Shown here piece after piece: positions 54,578-63,143 of a stretch of DNA of 64,000 nucleotides. The position numbers were made by a program, and so were the translations under genes. The notes beneath the pieces were generated by a model. That model saw nothing but the letters and a program-made list of their open reading frames with translations, searched no databases and was not told the origin of the DNA. Positions within the stretch are counted from its first letter, which is position 1. Each line of letters opens with the position of its first letter. This DNA is from Rhodobacter flavimaris (lineage in GTDB: Bacteria > Pseudomonadota > Alphaproteobacteria > Rhodobacterales > Rhodobacteraceae): assembly GCF_021378075.1 (NCBI RefSeq), contig NZ_JAJUOS010000001.1:434001-498000 (forward strand), read 5' to 3'.

Positions 54578-55069
54578 TTAACCTGCGGGCAGGACTACTC
54601 GGTAGAAAGGTGCCTTCGCAGTGTCGGAGCTTGGCTCAGGGGCAATGCTGGGTGTTGGCGCCGGCGGCAAGCTCCGCAGATAGGCGATCAGCGCCGCCAT
54701 GTCCTCGTCGCTCATCGCTGCGTAAGCGGGCCAGGGCATCGCGGGTGCGAGCGCCCTTCCATCGGGTCGTAGGCCGTGGCGCAGTGCCTCGGAGATTTCC
54801 TCGTCGGTCCATGCACCCAAGCCCGCCTCGCCTGAGGTCAGGTTCGGCGCCCAGAAAACACCCATCCCCGGAATCTCGAAGCCAATATTGCCCCCGGAAA
54901 GACCTGCCTCGAACATTGGAGCACCGTCCGAGCCGCGCGGCATATGGCACCCCGCACAGTCCATGATCTGCGCCAGATAAGCACCACGCGCGACAAGGGA
55001 CTCATCAGCAATTGCCGGGCTTGCCGCGATCATCAGCGCAATCGCCAAGTGTTTCAGTTGTTGGTTCAT
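54578..55069 (-). CDS. class I c-type cytochrome, periplasmic
   Basis: 163 residues. Signal peptide HLAIALMIAASPAIA, one haem motif CAGCH (QIMDCAGCHMPRG) and a probable axial Met in APAMPWPAYAAMSDEDMAALIAYLRSLPP, the standard cytochrome c fold ending. The start at 55069 follows GGAGA. It lies 19 bp downstream of a flavoprotein gene on the same strand and most likely accepts its electrons. Confidence 0.88.
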   Translation of the reverse strand: MNQQLKHLAIALMIAASPAIADESLVARGAYLAQIMDCAGCHMPRGSDGAPMFEAGLSGGNIGFEIPGMGVFWAPNLTSGEAGLGAWTDEEISEALRHGLRPDGRALAPAMPWPAYAAMSDEDMAALIAYLRSLPPAPTPSIAPEPSSDTAKAPFYRVVLPAG

Positions 55070-55088
55070 TTCATTCTCCGTTAAGGGT

Positions 55089-56447
55089 TCACGCTGCTGC
55101 AAAAGCAGGTGCAAAAGATCGCTTCAGAAACACGCCCTCGGGGTCATAGCGCGTCTGCAACTCGGCAAGGCGCGCAGCGGCCTCATCCGACAGGGTCCGC
55201 GCGTTCGCGGCCGGATTGTCGAGATCCGCCTCGCCGACGTAGCGGCCAGTCGCCATTCCCCGACACCGGCCACTCGTCGCACGAAGCCACGCAAGGTTGG
55301 CGTCATCATCGGCCTCGTCCTCCCACACGCCGTAGAGCGTCGCAAACACGCGCCCCGCGCACGAGAAGGCCGCATCGCGCGGCACGGGCAGCGCATTTGA
55401 TCGCAACGTAACGACCGCGAAGCTCTTGGATTGCGGAGCTGCGCCAAGGGCGTGGGTCAGTGGCGCCAGAACGTCAGCGAGAGGCGCTTCGGACCAGAAC
55501 GTATCCACACCGAAACGATGTGCTTCCGGCGTCGAAGGCCCGGTGCTTTCGTAAAGTGCGGGGATCGGTGTCGGGATCGGTCCGATGACGCTCAACACGT
55601 CTTCGGGTGCCCCTTCCGACAACTGGGCAATAATGTCCGCTGCCTCAACCTCACTCGCGGCAAAGACATTAGCGATCGCGGCAAGCACCGGCCCATTCGG
55701 CGATTGGTCGATCTTCACCGTGAATTCGACATTCGGAGGCGCCATTGCAACAACGCGCTCAGCCCAGTCGGCCACGTCCGGCAAGGACTGCGCGGGATAA
55801 ACGCGAACCTGCGTCGTGGAAGCGCCCGGGGCCTCCTGCAAAGCCACATGATAGGCCGTGACAATCCCGAAGAACCCCGGCCCCGCGCCACGCGCAGCCC
55901 AGAACACCTCGGCGTGCGTATCGGCACTGGCCGTGATCAGACGCCCGTCGGCCATGACCACCTCCACGGCGAACACAGAAAAGCAGGCGATACCCCATGC
56001 GCCAGAGTTCCACCCCACGCCGCCCCCAAGCAGGTAGCCGCTGATCGATACGCTGCCGCAATGGCCCACCGGGAACGCAAGACCCTGACGCTCCAGTGCG
56101 TTGGCGAGGCGCTTGTTCGTTACTGCAGGCTCCAGCCGCGCGGTGCGCGTACTCGCGTCGATCTTCATGCCATCGAGCGCAGCGAGATCGATCACGATGT
56201 CGGCGCGCGCGGCAATCCCGGTGAAATGATGCCCACTGCCGCGGGCAGAGACGCTCAACCCGTGAAGGGCAGCGTATCGCACGGCGGCCTGGACGTCCTT
56301 GACACAGGCGGCGCGCACAATAGCGGTTGCACGGCGCGCGGGCTTGCGACCGTTCCAGATCAAGGCATCGCAGGTTTCTGCATAGCCGAGATCGAATGCA
56401 GTAATAAGCGTCCCGCGAATGCGGGACTTCAAAGCTTCATAAGTCAT
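55089..56447 (-). CDS. FAD-linked oxidoreductase (BBE-like, probably bicovalent flavin)
   Basis: 452 residues. The FAD-binding PCMH-type domain has SARGSGHHFTG (candidate flavin-linking His) and VGHCGSVSISGYLLGGGVGW (candidate flavin-linking Cys); together these indicate the bicovalent FAD of berberine bridge enzyme-like oxidoreductases. The C-terminal BBE segment ends RYDPEGVFLKRSF. There is no signal peptide, which is odd given the periplasmic cytochrome encoded next. Substrates in the family are sugars, alcohols and alkaloids; here unknown. The start at 56447 has only a weak ribosome site. Confidence 0.85.
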   Translation of the reverse strand: MTYEALKSRIRGTLITAFDLGYAETCDALIWNGRKPARRATAIVRAACVKDVQAAVRYAALHGLSVSARGSGHHFTGIAARADIVIDLAALDGMKIDASTRTARLEPAVTNKRLANALERQGLAFPVGHCGSVSISGYLLGGGVGWNSGAWGIACFSVFAVEVVMADGRLITASADTHAEVFWAARGAGPGFFGIVTAYHVALQEAPGASTTQVRVYPAQSLPDVADWAERVVAMAPPNVEFTVKIDQSPNGPVLAAIANVFAASEVEAADIIAQLSEGAPEDVLSVIGPIPTPIPALYESTGPSTPEAHRFGVDTFWSEAPLADVLAPLTHALGAAPQSKSFAVVTLRSNALPVPRDAAFSCAGRVFATLYGVWEDEADDDANLAWLRATSGRCRGMATGRYVGEADLDNPAANARTLSDEAAARLAELQTRYDPEGVFLKRSFAPAFAAA

Positions 56448-56642
56448 TTCAGAATATCTTTCTTTAGGCCTCGCCCGCCGGATCCGCTCCCGGAAGGCCA
56501 AGGCCGCGCGTTCATCGTTCTTTGCTGCGTCTGTTCTGACCGCGTCAGAGCCTTGGCGCCGCTGATGATTGAATAGCCGCAAGCCTCACTGCGCACATGC
56601 TAAGTGTTTGTGCGCGAAATACTCACGAATGCTAAACTGATG

Positions 56643-57980
56643 CTAAGCACCGTCTTCTTCGAGAGATATCCGACAGTTCGCCACCAGCCGAAAGCGCCCT
56701 CTCCCAGCTTTTTCAAGGCGCACACAGGCTTTACGTTCCTCAAGCCGTTTGCGCAGCAAGACAAGCCGCGCGTCGAGGTTCTCGGCATGAGACGGAAGGC
56801 GCAGACTCGGATCAAGGCGCAACTCGCGCGTGGTGAACTCGGTCCGGCCTGTTTTCAGATGCTCAGAGACCAGCCGCCACAGGATCAGTCCCGCGACGCC
56901 CTTGATCAGGTAGTCATGTCCAAAGAATACACTCTGATCAACCGCGAAAAAGCGCATGGTGACATGGCCTGCGGGCGACGGCTCCTTTGGTGCATCGGTT
57001 ACGTCGTCGACATCTTCCTCAAGCTGCAAAAGCGCCATGCGAGCACCAAGATGCATTGCCACAAGTGCCATTGCGTCTTCCTCTTCATAGCCAAAACGCA
57101 TCGTCTCTTCGGCCTCGGCGAAAAGGATTCCCGCTGGCCGACCGCATCCTTTGATCGGTAGCGCGATCTGGCTCCGCGGAGCGCCAAGTCCGGGAAACGG
57201 GATGCCAACGGCGCCCTCCCCCACCAAACCCACGCGCCGAGCGGTCTCACTGATGGCCGCGCCGTAGCTGTATTCTCGCGTCATATGCCCGATGCGGATC
57301 GGCGTATTTTCACGTGCGGCCACGCCAATAATACCCTCTCCGAGAAGCACCTCGGCGCCGATCCCGCTGGTCGGATAGCCGCGCGTTGCAACCGCGTAGA
57401 GCCGCTCTGCCTCTGGCTCAAGCATGAGCACCATCGAATACTCGATCCCGAACTCGCGCTCGAGCGCGGCCGTCACCGCGTCAAAGAGTTCATCCAGATC
57501 CTCGGCCCGATCGAGCGCAGCACAAGCGCGCCGGGTCGCCGCCAGCAACGAGCCGTCGGGTTCCCGACACGGAAAGACCGGCCCCGGCACGGCTTCGATC
57601 GCTCGAACGCGGAAGATATCCGCCCCAAGGAGTCGAAAAACCCCATCCATTCCGTGGTGCGACGCGATGCCAGCAAGCTTGGCTTTCATACTTTCGAAAA
57701 GTGCGCCGCTCGTTTGCGTCTCTTCGTACTCCAACTCTAACCGATGGTGTGCCATCGTAACCGCATCAGTGATCTGAACGGCGGCGCGTCCGGTTGCCAG
57801 GATATTGCGCCTTGTCTTGTTGAAGAACTGGTAGGACAGCGCGACCCGCGTCGGGTCGACGTAGTGCACCTGACTGATCATCGAAACGTTCGGCACCCCG
57901 TCCGCGTCGCAGGTAGCAAGGACCGACGCGAAGACCCCGTCGAGTGCGCGACGCACTCCATCCATAAGCTGCTCGCTCAT
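56643..57980 (-). CDS. flavin-split-barrel + GAF + C-terminal winged-helix-like protein
   Basis: 445 residues in three parts. Residues 1-130 resemble the pyridoxamine 5'-phosphate oxidase-like FMN-binding barrel (SVLATCDADGVPNVSMISQV; FFNKTRRNILATGRAAVQI). Residues ~160-320 form a GAF-type sensor (EREFGIEYSMVLMLEPEAERLYAVATRGYP; GEGIIGVAARENTPIRIGHM). The C-terminal ~90 residues (GVAGLILWRLVSEHLKTG ... LRLPSHAENLDARLVLLRKRLEE) look like a winged helix. A redox- or ligand-sensing regulator is a reasonable guess. It overlaps the upstream split-barrel gene by 4 bp (ATGA). Confidence 0.72.
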   Translation of the reverse strand: MSEQLMDGVRRALDGVFASVLATCDADGVPNVSMISQVHYVDPTRVALSYQFFNKTRRNILATGRAAVQITDAVTMAHHRLELEYEETQTSGALFESMKAKLAGIASHHGMDGVFRLLGADIFRVRAIEAVPGPVFPCREPDGSLLAATRRACAALDRAEDLDELFDAVTAALEREFGIEYSMVLMLEPEAERLYAVATRGYPTSGIGAEVLLGEGIIGVAARENTPIRIGHMTREYSYGAAISETARRVGLVGEGAVGIPFPGLGAPRSQIALPIKGCGRPAGILFAEAEETMRFGYEEEDAMALVAMHLGARMALLQLEEDVDDVTDAPKEPSPAGHVTMRFFAVDQSVFFGHDYLIKGVAGLILWRLVSEHLKTGRTEFTTRELRLDPSLRLPSHAENLDARLVLLRKRLEERKACVRLEKAGRGRFRLVANCRISLEEDGA

Positions 57981-58528
57981 GACGTCACCTCGGCCCCCGC
58001 CCCCGGCCCGGGAGTCTGGTTGAAAATCTTCTCGGGCCGCATCACGATCGACGCCAGATCATTCAAATCAATGCTCGTGTAGCCTTCCGCTTGCCTCGGA
58101 GTGAACCCGATCGTGACGAGGCCGTCTCGCAGCAAACTTATTTGCCGCTCGATTTCCGGGCGGTCATCCAGACAGGCACCGCCAAGCCGGGCCCCGGCAG
58201 CCTTCACTTGAAAGGCCGTGTGATCCCTTGTCCCAGTGAAGGTTACGGCCAAGGCGCTACCTTCCTTGACTGCGTCAAGCAGTCGCTCATTCGCCTTTCG
58301 CCCGAGAAGAATACGAAGGCATCCGCCAGCATCTGAACGACAGCCGAACCCAAGCCCGACGAGGGGCCTCCCGTCGCTCGTGCAGGCAGCGACGGAAATC
58401 GCCGCACCGTTTTGCGCCAACACGAGGAGTTCTGTCGGCAATCGCGGATAGGCGTCGCTGACAGCGGGATGATCGGCTTTATCGGGTGTGCCCGAGCCAA
58501 GTTCTGAAGATTCTGGAACTTTGCCCAT
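57977..58528 (-). CDS. small flavin-split-barrel (PPOX-like) protein
   Basis: 183 residues. The core ELLVLAQNGAAISVAACTSDGRPLVGLGFG ... LLGRKANERLLDAVKEGSALAVTF resembles FMN-binding split barrels of the pyridoxamine 5'-phosphate oxidase-like superfamily, followed by an insert rich in Arg/Asp and a C-terminal tail. It is translationally coupled to the GAF-containing protein. The start at 58528 (MGKVPESSE) is chosen because the upstream frame looks non-coding. Function unknown. Confidence 0.68.
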   Translation of the reverse strand: MGKVPESSELGSGTPDKADHPAVSDAYPRLPTELLVLAQNGAAISVAACTSDGRPLVGLGFGCRSDAGGCLRILLGRKANERLLDAVKEGSALAVTFTGTRDHTAFQVKAAGARLGGACLDDRPEIERQISLLRDGLVTIGFTPRQAEGYTSIDLNDLASIVMRPEKIFNQTPGPGAGAEVTS

Positions 58529-58868
58529 TCTAAGAAAACCAGGGAATGAAATCGTGAGGTAAGCAGTCTCGCAGGCTACATCACGGCACGTGCCATTCAA
58601 AGCGTCATCAACATCTGCATGCTTTTTCCAAGGGCACACGGTCCCCGCTTCGGATGCCAGCCGCCTCGCAAATAGCCGAAATGCCCCCGAACATTCAATT
58701 CAAGTGACAATCCAGATCCTGGAATTTGGAACCACGCGCCTACTCAGGAAATTGACGCGTTGCTCTACCACCCCCGGCGGCTTTCGGCCTTTGATTTCCG
58801 CTAGGTACTCATTCGCTGTTGGCATACCCTAAACTCTCGCTCGAAACATCAAGCGGAGGACGTTTGTG
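58529..58868. other. 340-bp divergent region before the cupin gene
   Basis: No gene. It must carry the divergent promoters of the split-barrel operon and the cupin gene. The dyad TCCAG-ATC-CTGGA (58711-58723) is a possible operator. Confidence 0.4.
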
Positions 58869-59261
58869 ATGGCAGACTGCATAAAGCTGCGCCCCGGCGG
58901 GACCTATTCTGGCAAGCAGGGTTTCGACTACTTCGAAGGGATTGCGAAGGAAACCGCAGGCAGTCAGGGCATTTGCATGCATCTCCTGACAATCCCGCCC
59001 GGGAGACGTGCGAAAGCGCATAAACACCTCTCACACGAGACCGCGATCTATATGATCTCTGGCACCGCCAAGATGTACTGGGGGGACAGGCTCGAGAACA
59101 TGATGGAGACAAGCGCCGGCGATCTGATCTTCATACCCGCGGATACGCCACACCTTCCATTCAACGATGGAAACGTGCCTGCGGTCGCCGTGCTCGCAAG
59201 AACCGATCCCAATGAGCAGGAAAGCGTCGTGCTGCTCCCCGAGCTGGAAACACTTGTTTAG
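58869..59261 (+). CDS. cupin-domain protein
   Basis: 130 residues forming a single cupin barrel: motif 1 KAHKHLSHETAIYMISGTA (metal-ligand His/His/Glu) and motif 2 GDLIFIPADTPHLPFN (His). The purine tract GGAGG is upstream of GTGATG; the ATG at 58869 is used. Small stand-alone cupins include isomerases, dioxygenases and binding proteins, so the function is open. Its location opposite the flavin/GAF genes may be meaningful. Confidence 0.83.
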   Translation: MADCIKLRPGGTYSGKQGFDYFEGIAKETAGSQGICMHLLTIPPGRRAKAHKHLSHETAIYMISGTAKMYWGDRLENMMETSAGDLIFIPADTPHLPFNDGNVPAVAVLARTDPNEQESVVLLPELETLV

Positions 59262-59429
59262 CGGAGCGAAGTTCATAGGACACTTCCAAGATCCGTGAGG
59301 CAGTTCAACTTTGAACCGGCACCCAAAACAGCGGCGATACAGCAACTTTTGCAGTTCGGTCATACGAGTTCGAGGCCGCCCCCACCTGGTTGGTAACGTT
59401 TTCCTTTACTCCCCCCCAAAGACGCCGCC

Positions 59430-59735
59430 ACTCAACAAGAACGGCTGCGAATTCGCGCACGAAAGAACTGCCCGGTCTTCTTTCTCGGGCAGGCATCGTG
59501 GTTGCCGCGGACGGTCGGGCGGAAATGATCAAGCCGGGCGCAACGGTAATCGATGTCGGGATCAACCGCACTGGAGCGTTAGACAAGGCTCCGGGCAAGA
59601 CCCGCCTCGTCGGAGATGTGCAATGCAACACGGCCAAAGAATTAGCTGGCGCAATCACGCCGGTTCCGGGTGGTGTTGGCCCCATGACCACCGCCTGCCT
59701 GCTACTCAATACTCTGACAGCCTACGAGCAACAGC
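59430..59735 (+). pseudogene. remnant of folD (methylene-THF dehydrogenase/cyclohydrolase)
   Basis: Only about the last 100 residues of FolD are recognisable: [19 protein letters not shown], then [29 protein letters not shown] and [20 protein letters not shown]. Around GRAEM about five residues usual in FolD (V-K-x-D-W) are missing, and the N-terminal catalytic half (YxxxK, SxxxG) is absent. The surrounding frame has no ribosome site. It is a decayed fragment; a functional folD presumably exists elsewhere. Confidence 0.78.
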
Positions 59736-60058
59736 TTCCGCACAATCATGTCGTTCAACCCCTTGCCTCGGGATTAAGCTTCCTTGCTACGCCAACTCGA
59801 TTGGGCCCCAACGCGGGCGTTCGACTGGTTTCACGCGTGAATATCCGATGCGAGCGGAATCATCGTCGATGTCGATGCTGCGCACGCTCAAAGGCTCCTT
59901 GATCCTCCGCAGCGACCGCAACAGCAGTGGCGCCAAATCACCGCGAGCCAATTGATTTCCCGGCAGCTTCGGAGCCACTTGAACGCGGCTTCTTTCTTCC
60001 TGTCGGGTCGCGGCGAACCATCCTGGCACGCGCAACCCCGTCGCGCGGGCAAGACCTG
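59736..60058. other. 323-bp region with no recognisable feature
   Basis: Between the folD remnant and the end of the cyclic-nucleotide-binding-like gene I see no gene, RNA or repeat. Confidence 0.5.
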
Positions 60059-60745
60059 CTAGGGCATGCCCGTCTCAATCCTAGCCGATCGTTCGGGATC
60101 AGCGCCTCCGACCTGTTGCCCTTCGGCATTGGGCACCTGTGCATTCGCCTGGAGGCGTGCAGTGATCAGGCGGATCAAGCTATATGCAAAGCTTGGGCTG
60201 TCCAGATAAAGCTCGCGCATTCTACGCTCGGTCAATTCGCCCAGTTCGACAGCACCCTTCGCCTCGGCACTGACCGTTCGAAGCCCGTCACTCGAAAACA
60301 TACTGATCTCACCCAGCAGCGCACCGCGACTTAGGGTTACGCCGATCTCTGGCAGGAAAACCTCGCCGTCGATCACGATGAACACGCTGCGCCCTTTGTC
60401 TCCCTTGCGGAAAATTGTTGTCCCTGCAGGCAGTTTTCGCCGCTTTGCCACGCGAATAAGCCAGCCGAATGTCTCTTCCCCGCTGTTTTGGCCATCGATG
60501 GCCGAAGCGGCCCGGACAACCTTCATGAACTGGTAAAGGCGAGCAATGTTAAGCGGCAGTAACAGGCCATGCAGAATCAAGATTGGCGTGAGGCCGACAG
60601 AGACGGCGTAGAGAATGAAGGCCACGTTGCTCGCGATCGCTATGATGCGCAGCGAGGCCATTCGCTTCATCACGAAGGTCAGGAATACAAGCGCAGCCGC
60701 CAGATAACCAAGCGCATCGGCTGAGTAGGCGTCGAACAGGCTCAC
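60059..60745 (-). CDS. membrane protein with cyclic-nucleotide-binding-like domain
   Basis: 228 residues. Three hydrophobic segments (ALGYLAAALVFLTFVM, LRIIAIASNVAFILYAVSVG, PILILHGLLLPLNIARLY) are followed by a Crp-like beta-roll: GTTIFRKGDKGRSVFIVIDGEVF and GALLGEISMFSSDGLRTVSAEA. The phosphate-binding cassette keeps G-E-I-S but lacks the classic R-[ST]-A spacing, so cNMP binding is uncertain. There is no DNA-binding helix-turn-helix. Such membrane-anchored CNB proteins occur in alphaproteobacteria; role unknown. Confidence 0.72.
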   Translation of the reverse strand: MSLFDAYSADALGYLAAALVFLTFVMKRMASLRIIAIASNVAFILYAVSVGLTPILILHGLLLPLNIARLYQFMKVVRAASAIDGQNSGEETFGWLIRVAKRRKLPAGTTIFRKGDKGRSVFIVIDGEVFLPEIGVTLSRGALLGEISMFSSDGLRTVSAEAKGAVELGELTERRMRELYLDSPSFAYSLIRLITARLQANAQVPNAEGQQVGGADPERSARIETGMP

Positions 60746-61030
60746 GTCGCTGCCTTTGCGTCAAATTCCCAAGGTGTGAAATAGTAGCTTGGACAGGTGG
60801 TTTTGCCCATACAGCATAAAGTCCGTAGCGTTACGCGCGCACCCAGAAAACCGTCCGTCCGTGTCACATCGCGTTCGGGTCACTGGGCCGCACATCGATA
60901 TTCACAGCTTCGAAGCTGCTCAACGACATGTCGAAGCGCAACGCATCCGCCCGCGGAGCCGCTTAGAAACCGGCTCGAACCTGTTCAAACAGACCGAGCC
61001 AGTTCCGACCGGGAAAAGGACCTCATGCCT
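60746..61030. other. 285-bp intergenic region with a two-tier hairpin
   Basis: No gene. Near 60972-61000 GGCTCG/CGAGCC encloses an inner CTGT-TCAA-ACAG stem, 30 bp past the stop of the minus-strand lipoprotein gene; it may act as a 3'-end structure. Confidence 0.4.
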
Positions 61031-61588
61031 TTAGGATATCGCTGCGACTGACCCTCCGCTCGCAGAGACGCCGACCCGTTTGAGAAACTTGCTAATGTTC
61101 TCCCGCGCGACTCCTTCGTTCGCTTTCTTTAGGCGCTCAATAGCGACGAAGGCCTCAGAGAAAGTAGCGGTGTATTCAGATGTGATCGTCTCATCAAAGC
61201 GAATACGGCCGTTGGCATCTGTGAGATTGTAGCGGACGGTCATGGTAACTTTGAGGTCTAGACCCACGAGGGGCTGCTCTACGCTCAATATGTCCGCACG
61301 AAGCGAATACCTTCCGCGATCCGAGTAGAGGCCCGCACGCTTGATTGAGGCCTCTAGTGCCTTCTGGAATTCTTCCTTGGAAATCTCGGAGGTCCAGAGC
61401 GGATTGGTTTCCTCTCCGCCAAATCCGGATACCGACGAGATGTTTTGCTTGTAAGGACTGGATGACGGCGCCAACGCGATCTGTCCGGGCACCATAGCGG
61501 CTTGGTTCGCAGGTTCCGCGCAACCCGCCAAGGCGATCCCAAGAACGAGAAACCCGGCCACACTCGACCTAATCTGTAGGATCTGCAT
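61031..61588 (-). CDS. putative outer-membrane lipoprotein
   Basis: 185 residues. Signal peptide with lipobox LAGC (VLGIALAGCAEPAN). The mature part contains KEEFQKALEASIKRAGLYS and YSLRADILSVEQPLVGLDLKVTMTVRYNLTD, a pattern seen in small envelope lipoproteins of unknown function. The start at 61588 (MQILQIRSS) follows GGGGGAGGAA; an upstream in-frame start is less likely. Confidence 0.75.
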   Translation of the reverse strand: MQILQIRSSVAGFLVLGIALAGCAEPANQAAMVPGQIALAPSSSPYKQNISSVSGFGGEETNPLWTSEISKEEFQKALEASIKRAGLYSDRGRYSLRADILSVEQPLVGLDLKVTMTVRYNLTDANGRIRFDETITSEYTATFSEAFVAIERLKKANEGVARENISKFLKRVGVSASGGSVAAIS

Positions 61589-62088
61589 AAATAATTCCTC
61601 CCCCTTTTTCACCGTCGATTTATGGGGTCAAGTGGCCTGCGGCCTGTCCTCGATCCCGTAAAGACGCCATTATTCATGGTAAGCGGCAGATTTTCTGGTC
61701 ACGTTGACCGGGATCAAAGCGAACGAAGCATTCCTGCGAGCACGCAAAGCCTAAACGCACCGGACTGGTTCGCGTGATAACCTTCAGGCGGCCCTCCAGA
61801 CACCGCACCATCCGCTGAGAGCGACGAAGCGGTTAGCCTTGAAGAAATCGTAACTGCAGAGGCTCCGCCCCTCGTTGATGTGGTTTGCGCCTGAAGCACG
61901 GATGATCACGACGCTCCGAAGACTGTGCATGCGGCGGGAGCAGGTCGTCACTCGCCCCCATCGCCGTAATGCGAGGTATGAAATCTTCTGCTGTGACACC
62001 AGTTTGCTCCCTGCCCGCCTCGCTCGAGGTTTCTTTGGAAGCCCTCCTCAACTCAGGCTTCTTGCACAGCACCGAAAGCCCAACCCGG
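61589..62088. other. 500-bp gene-free region between lipoprotein gene and hypE
   Basis: Only unsupported short frames are present. No promoter or RNA could be assigned, and the sequence shows no recognisable gene remnant. Confidence 0.5.
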
Positions 62089-63111
62089 TCAGCAGATCCG
62101 GGGTAGTTGTTCGCCGACAAGCATGTCCACGATCCGCGATCCCCCAAAGGCCGTTTTCATTCGCACCTGGCCTGGGTGCTCGGCGACCGCCTTGCCGATG
62201 ATGGCAGCCCCGGCGCCTTCGGGATGAGCCTTCATCGCGGCAAGGGCAGCCTCGGCCTGAGCCTCGGGCACGAAAATCACGATGCGCCCTTCATTGGCGA
62301 GGTAAAGTGGATCGAGGCCCAGTATCTCGCAGGTACCGACGACCTCGGGGCGCAGGGGCAAGGCGTCCTCGGCGATTGCAACGCCACAACCCGCCTCTTG
62401 TGCAATCTCGTTAAGGGCCGATGCGAGCCCGCCCCGCGTCAGGTCGCGCGCCGCACGCGCATCAGGTGCAGCCTCGATGACAGCGCCCATGAGATGCCCA
62501 AGCGAGGCGCAATCGCTTTCGATTTCCGAACTGAGCGCAAGATCGCCCCGCGCCACGAGGATCGTCGCTCCGTGATCACCCAGAACACCATTGACGATGG
62601 CGACATCGCCGGGGCGCACCCGGGCCGCCCCCATATCCCGGCCCGGCGCGATGACGCCGACACCGGAGGTGGTGACGAAGACCCCGTCGCATCCGCCACG
62701 CCCGACGACCTTGGTATCCCCTGTCACGATACGCACGCCCGCCGCCTCGGCCTCGCGCGCCATGGTCGCGACGATCCGGCGCAAGAGCGCGATCTCGGTT
62801 CCCTCTTCGATGATGAAGGCAGCCGAGAGCCACAGCGGACGTGCCCCCCCAACGGCGAGGTCATTGACCGTTCCGCAAACGGCGATCTTACCGATGTCGC
62901 CGCCCGGGAATTCCAGCGGTGTCACCACGAAGCTGTCGGTCGTAAATGCAAGCCGAGCGCCAGGTTCGGCCAGCGCGGCGGCACTCAGACGCGCCTGATC
63001 TTCCATGCCGGGCGGATTGAAGACCGAGGTGAACACCTCCTCGATCAGGTCCCGCATCGCCTTGCCGCCGCCGCCATGGGCCAGCGTTACCCGCTCATCG
63101 CGCAAAGCCAT
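62089..63111 (-). CDS. hypE: hydrogenase maturation protein HypE
   Basis: 340-residue ATP-dependent dehydratase that converts a carbamoyl group on its C-terminal Cys into the cyanide ligand of [NiFe]-hydrogenases. The C-terminus ends PRIC, the diagnostic acceptor cysteine. The PurM-like ATPase motifs are present: LAHGGGGKAMRDLIEEVF, FTTDSFVV, GTVNDLAVGGARP and DLTRGGLASALNEIA. It is 32 bp downstream of hypD in the same direction. No hydrogenase structural genes are inside the window. Confidence 0.95.
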   Translation of the reverse strand: MALRDERVTLAHGGGGKAMRDLIEEVFTSVFNPPGMEDQARLSAAALAEPGARLAFTTDSFVVTPLEFPGGDIGKIAVCGTVNDLAVGGARPLWLSAAFIIEEGTEIALLRRIVATMAREAEAAGVRIVTGDTKVVGRGGCDGVFVTTSGVGVIAPGRDMGAARVRPGDVAIVNGVLGDHGATILVARGDLALSSEIESDCASLGHLMGAVIEAAPDARAARDLTRGGLASALNEIAQEAGCGVAIAEDALPLRPEVVGTCEILGLDPLYLANEGRIVIFVPEAQAEAALAAMKAHPEGAGAAIIGKAVAEHPGQVRMKTAFGGSRIVDMLVGEQLPRIC

Positions 63112-63143
63112 TTCGCATCACTCCCAGGAATTTCACACTGCGC

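Noticed and set aside
61589..62147. Short frames between the lipoprotein gene and hypE.
   Set aside because: None has a ribosome site or family pattern, and the longest overlaps the end of hypE.
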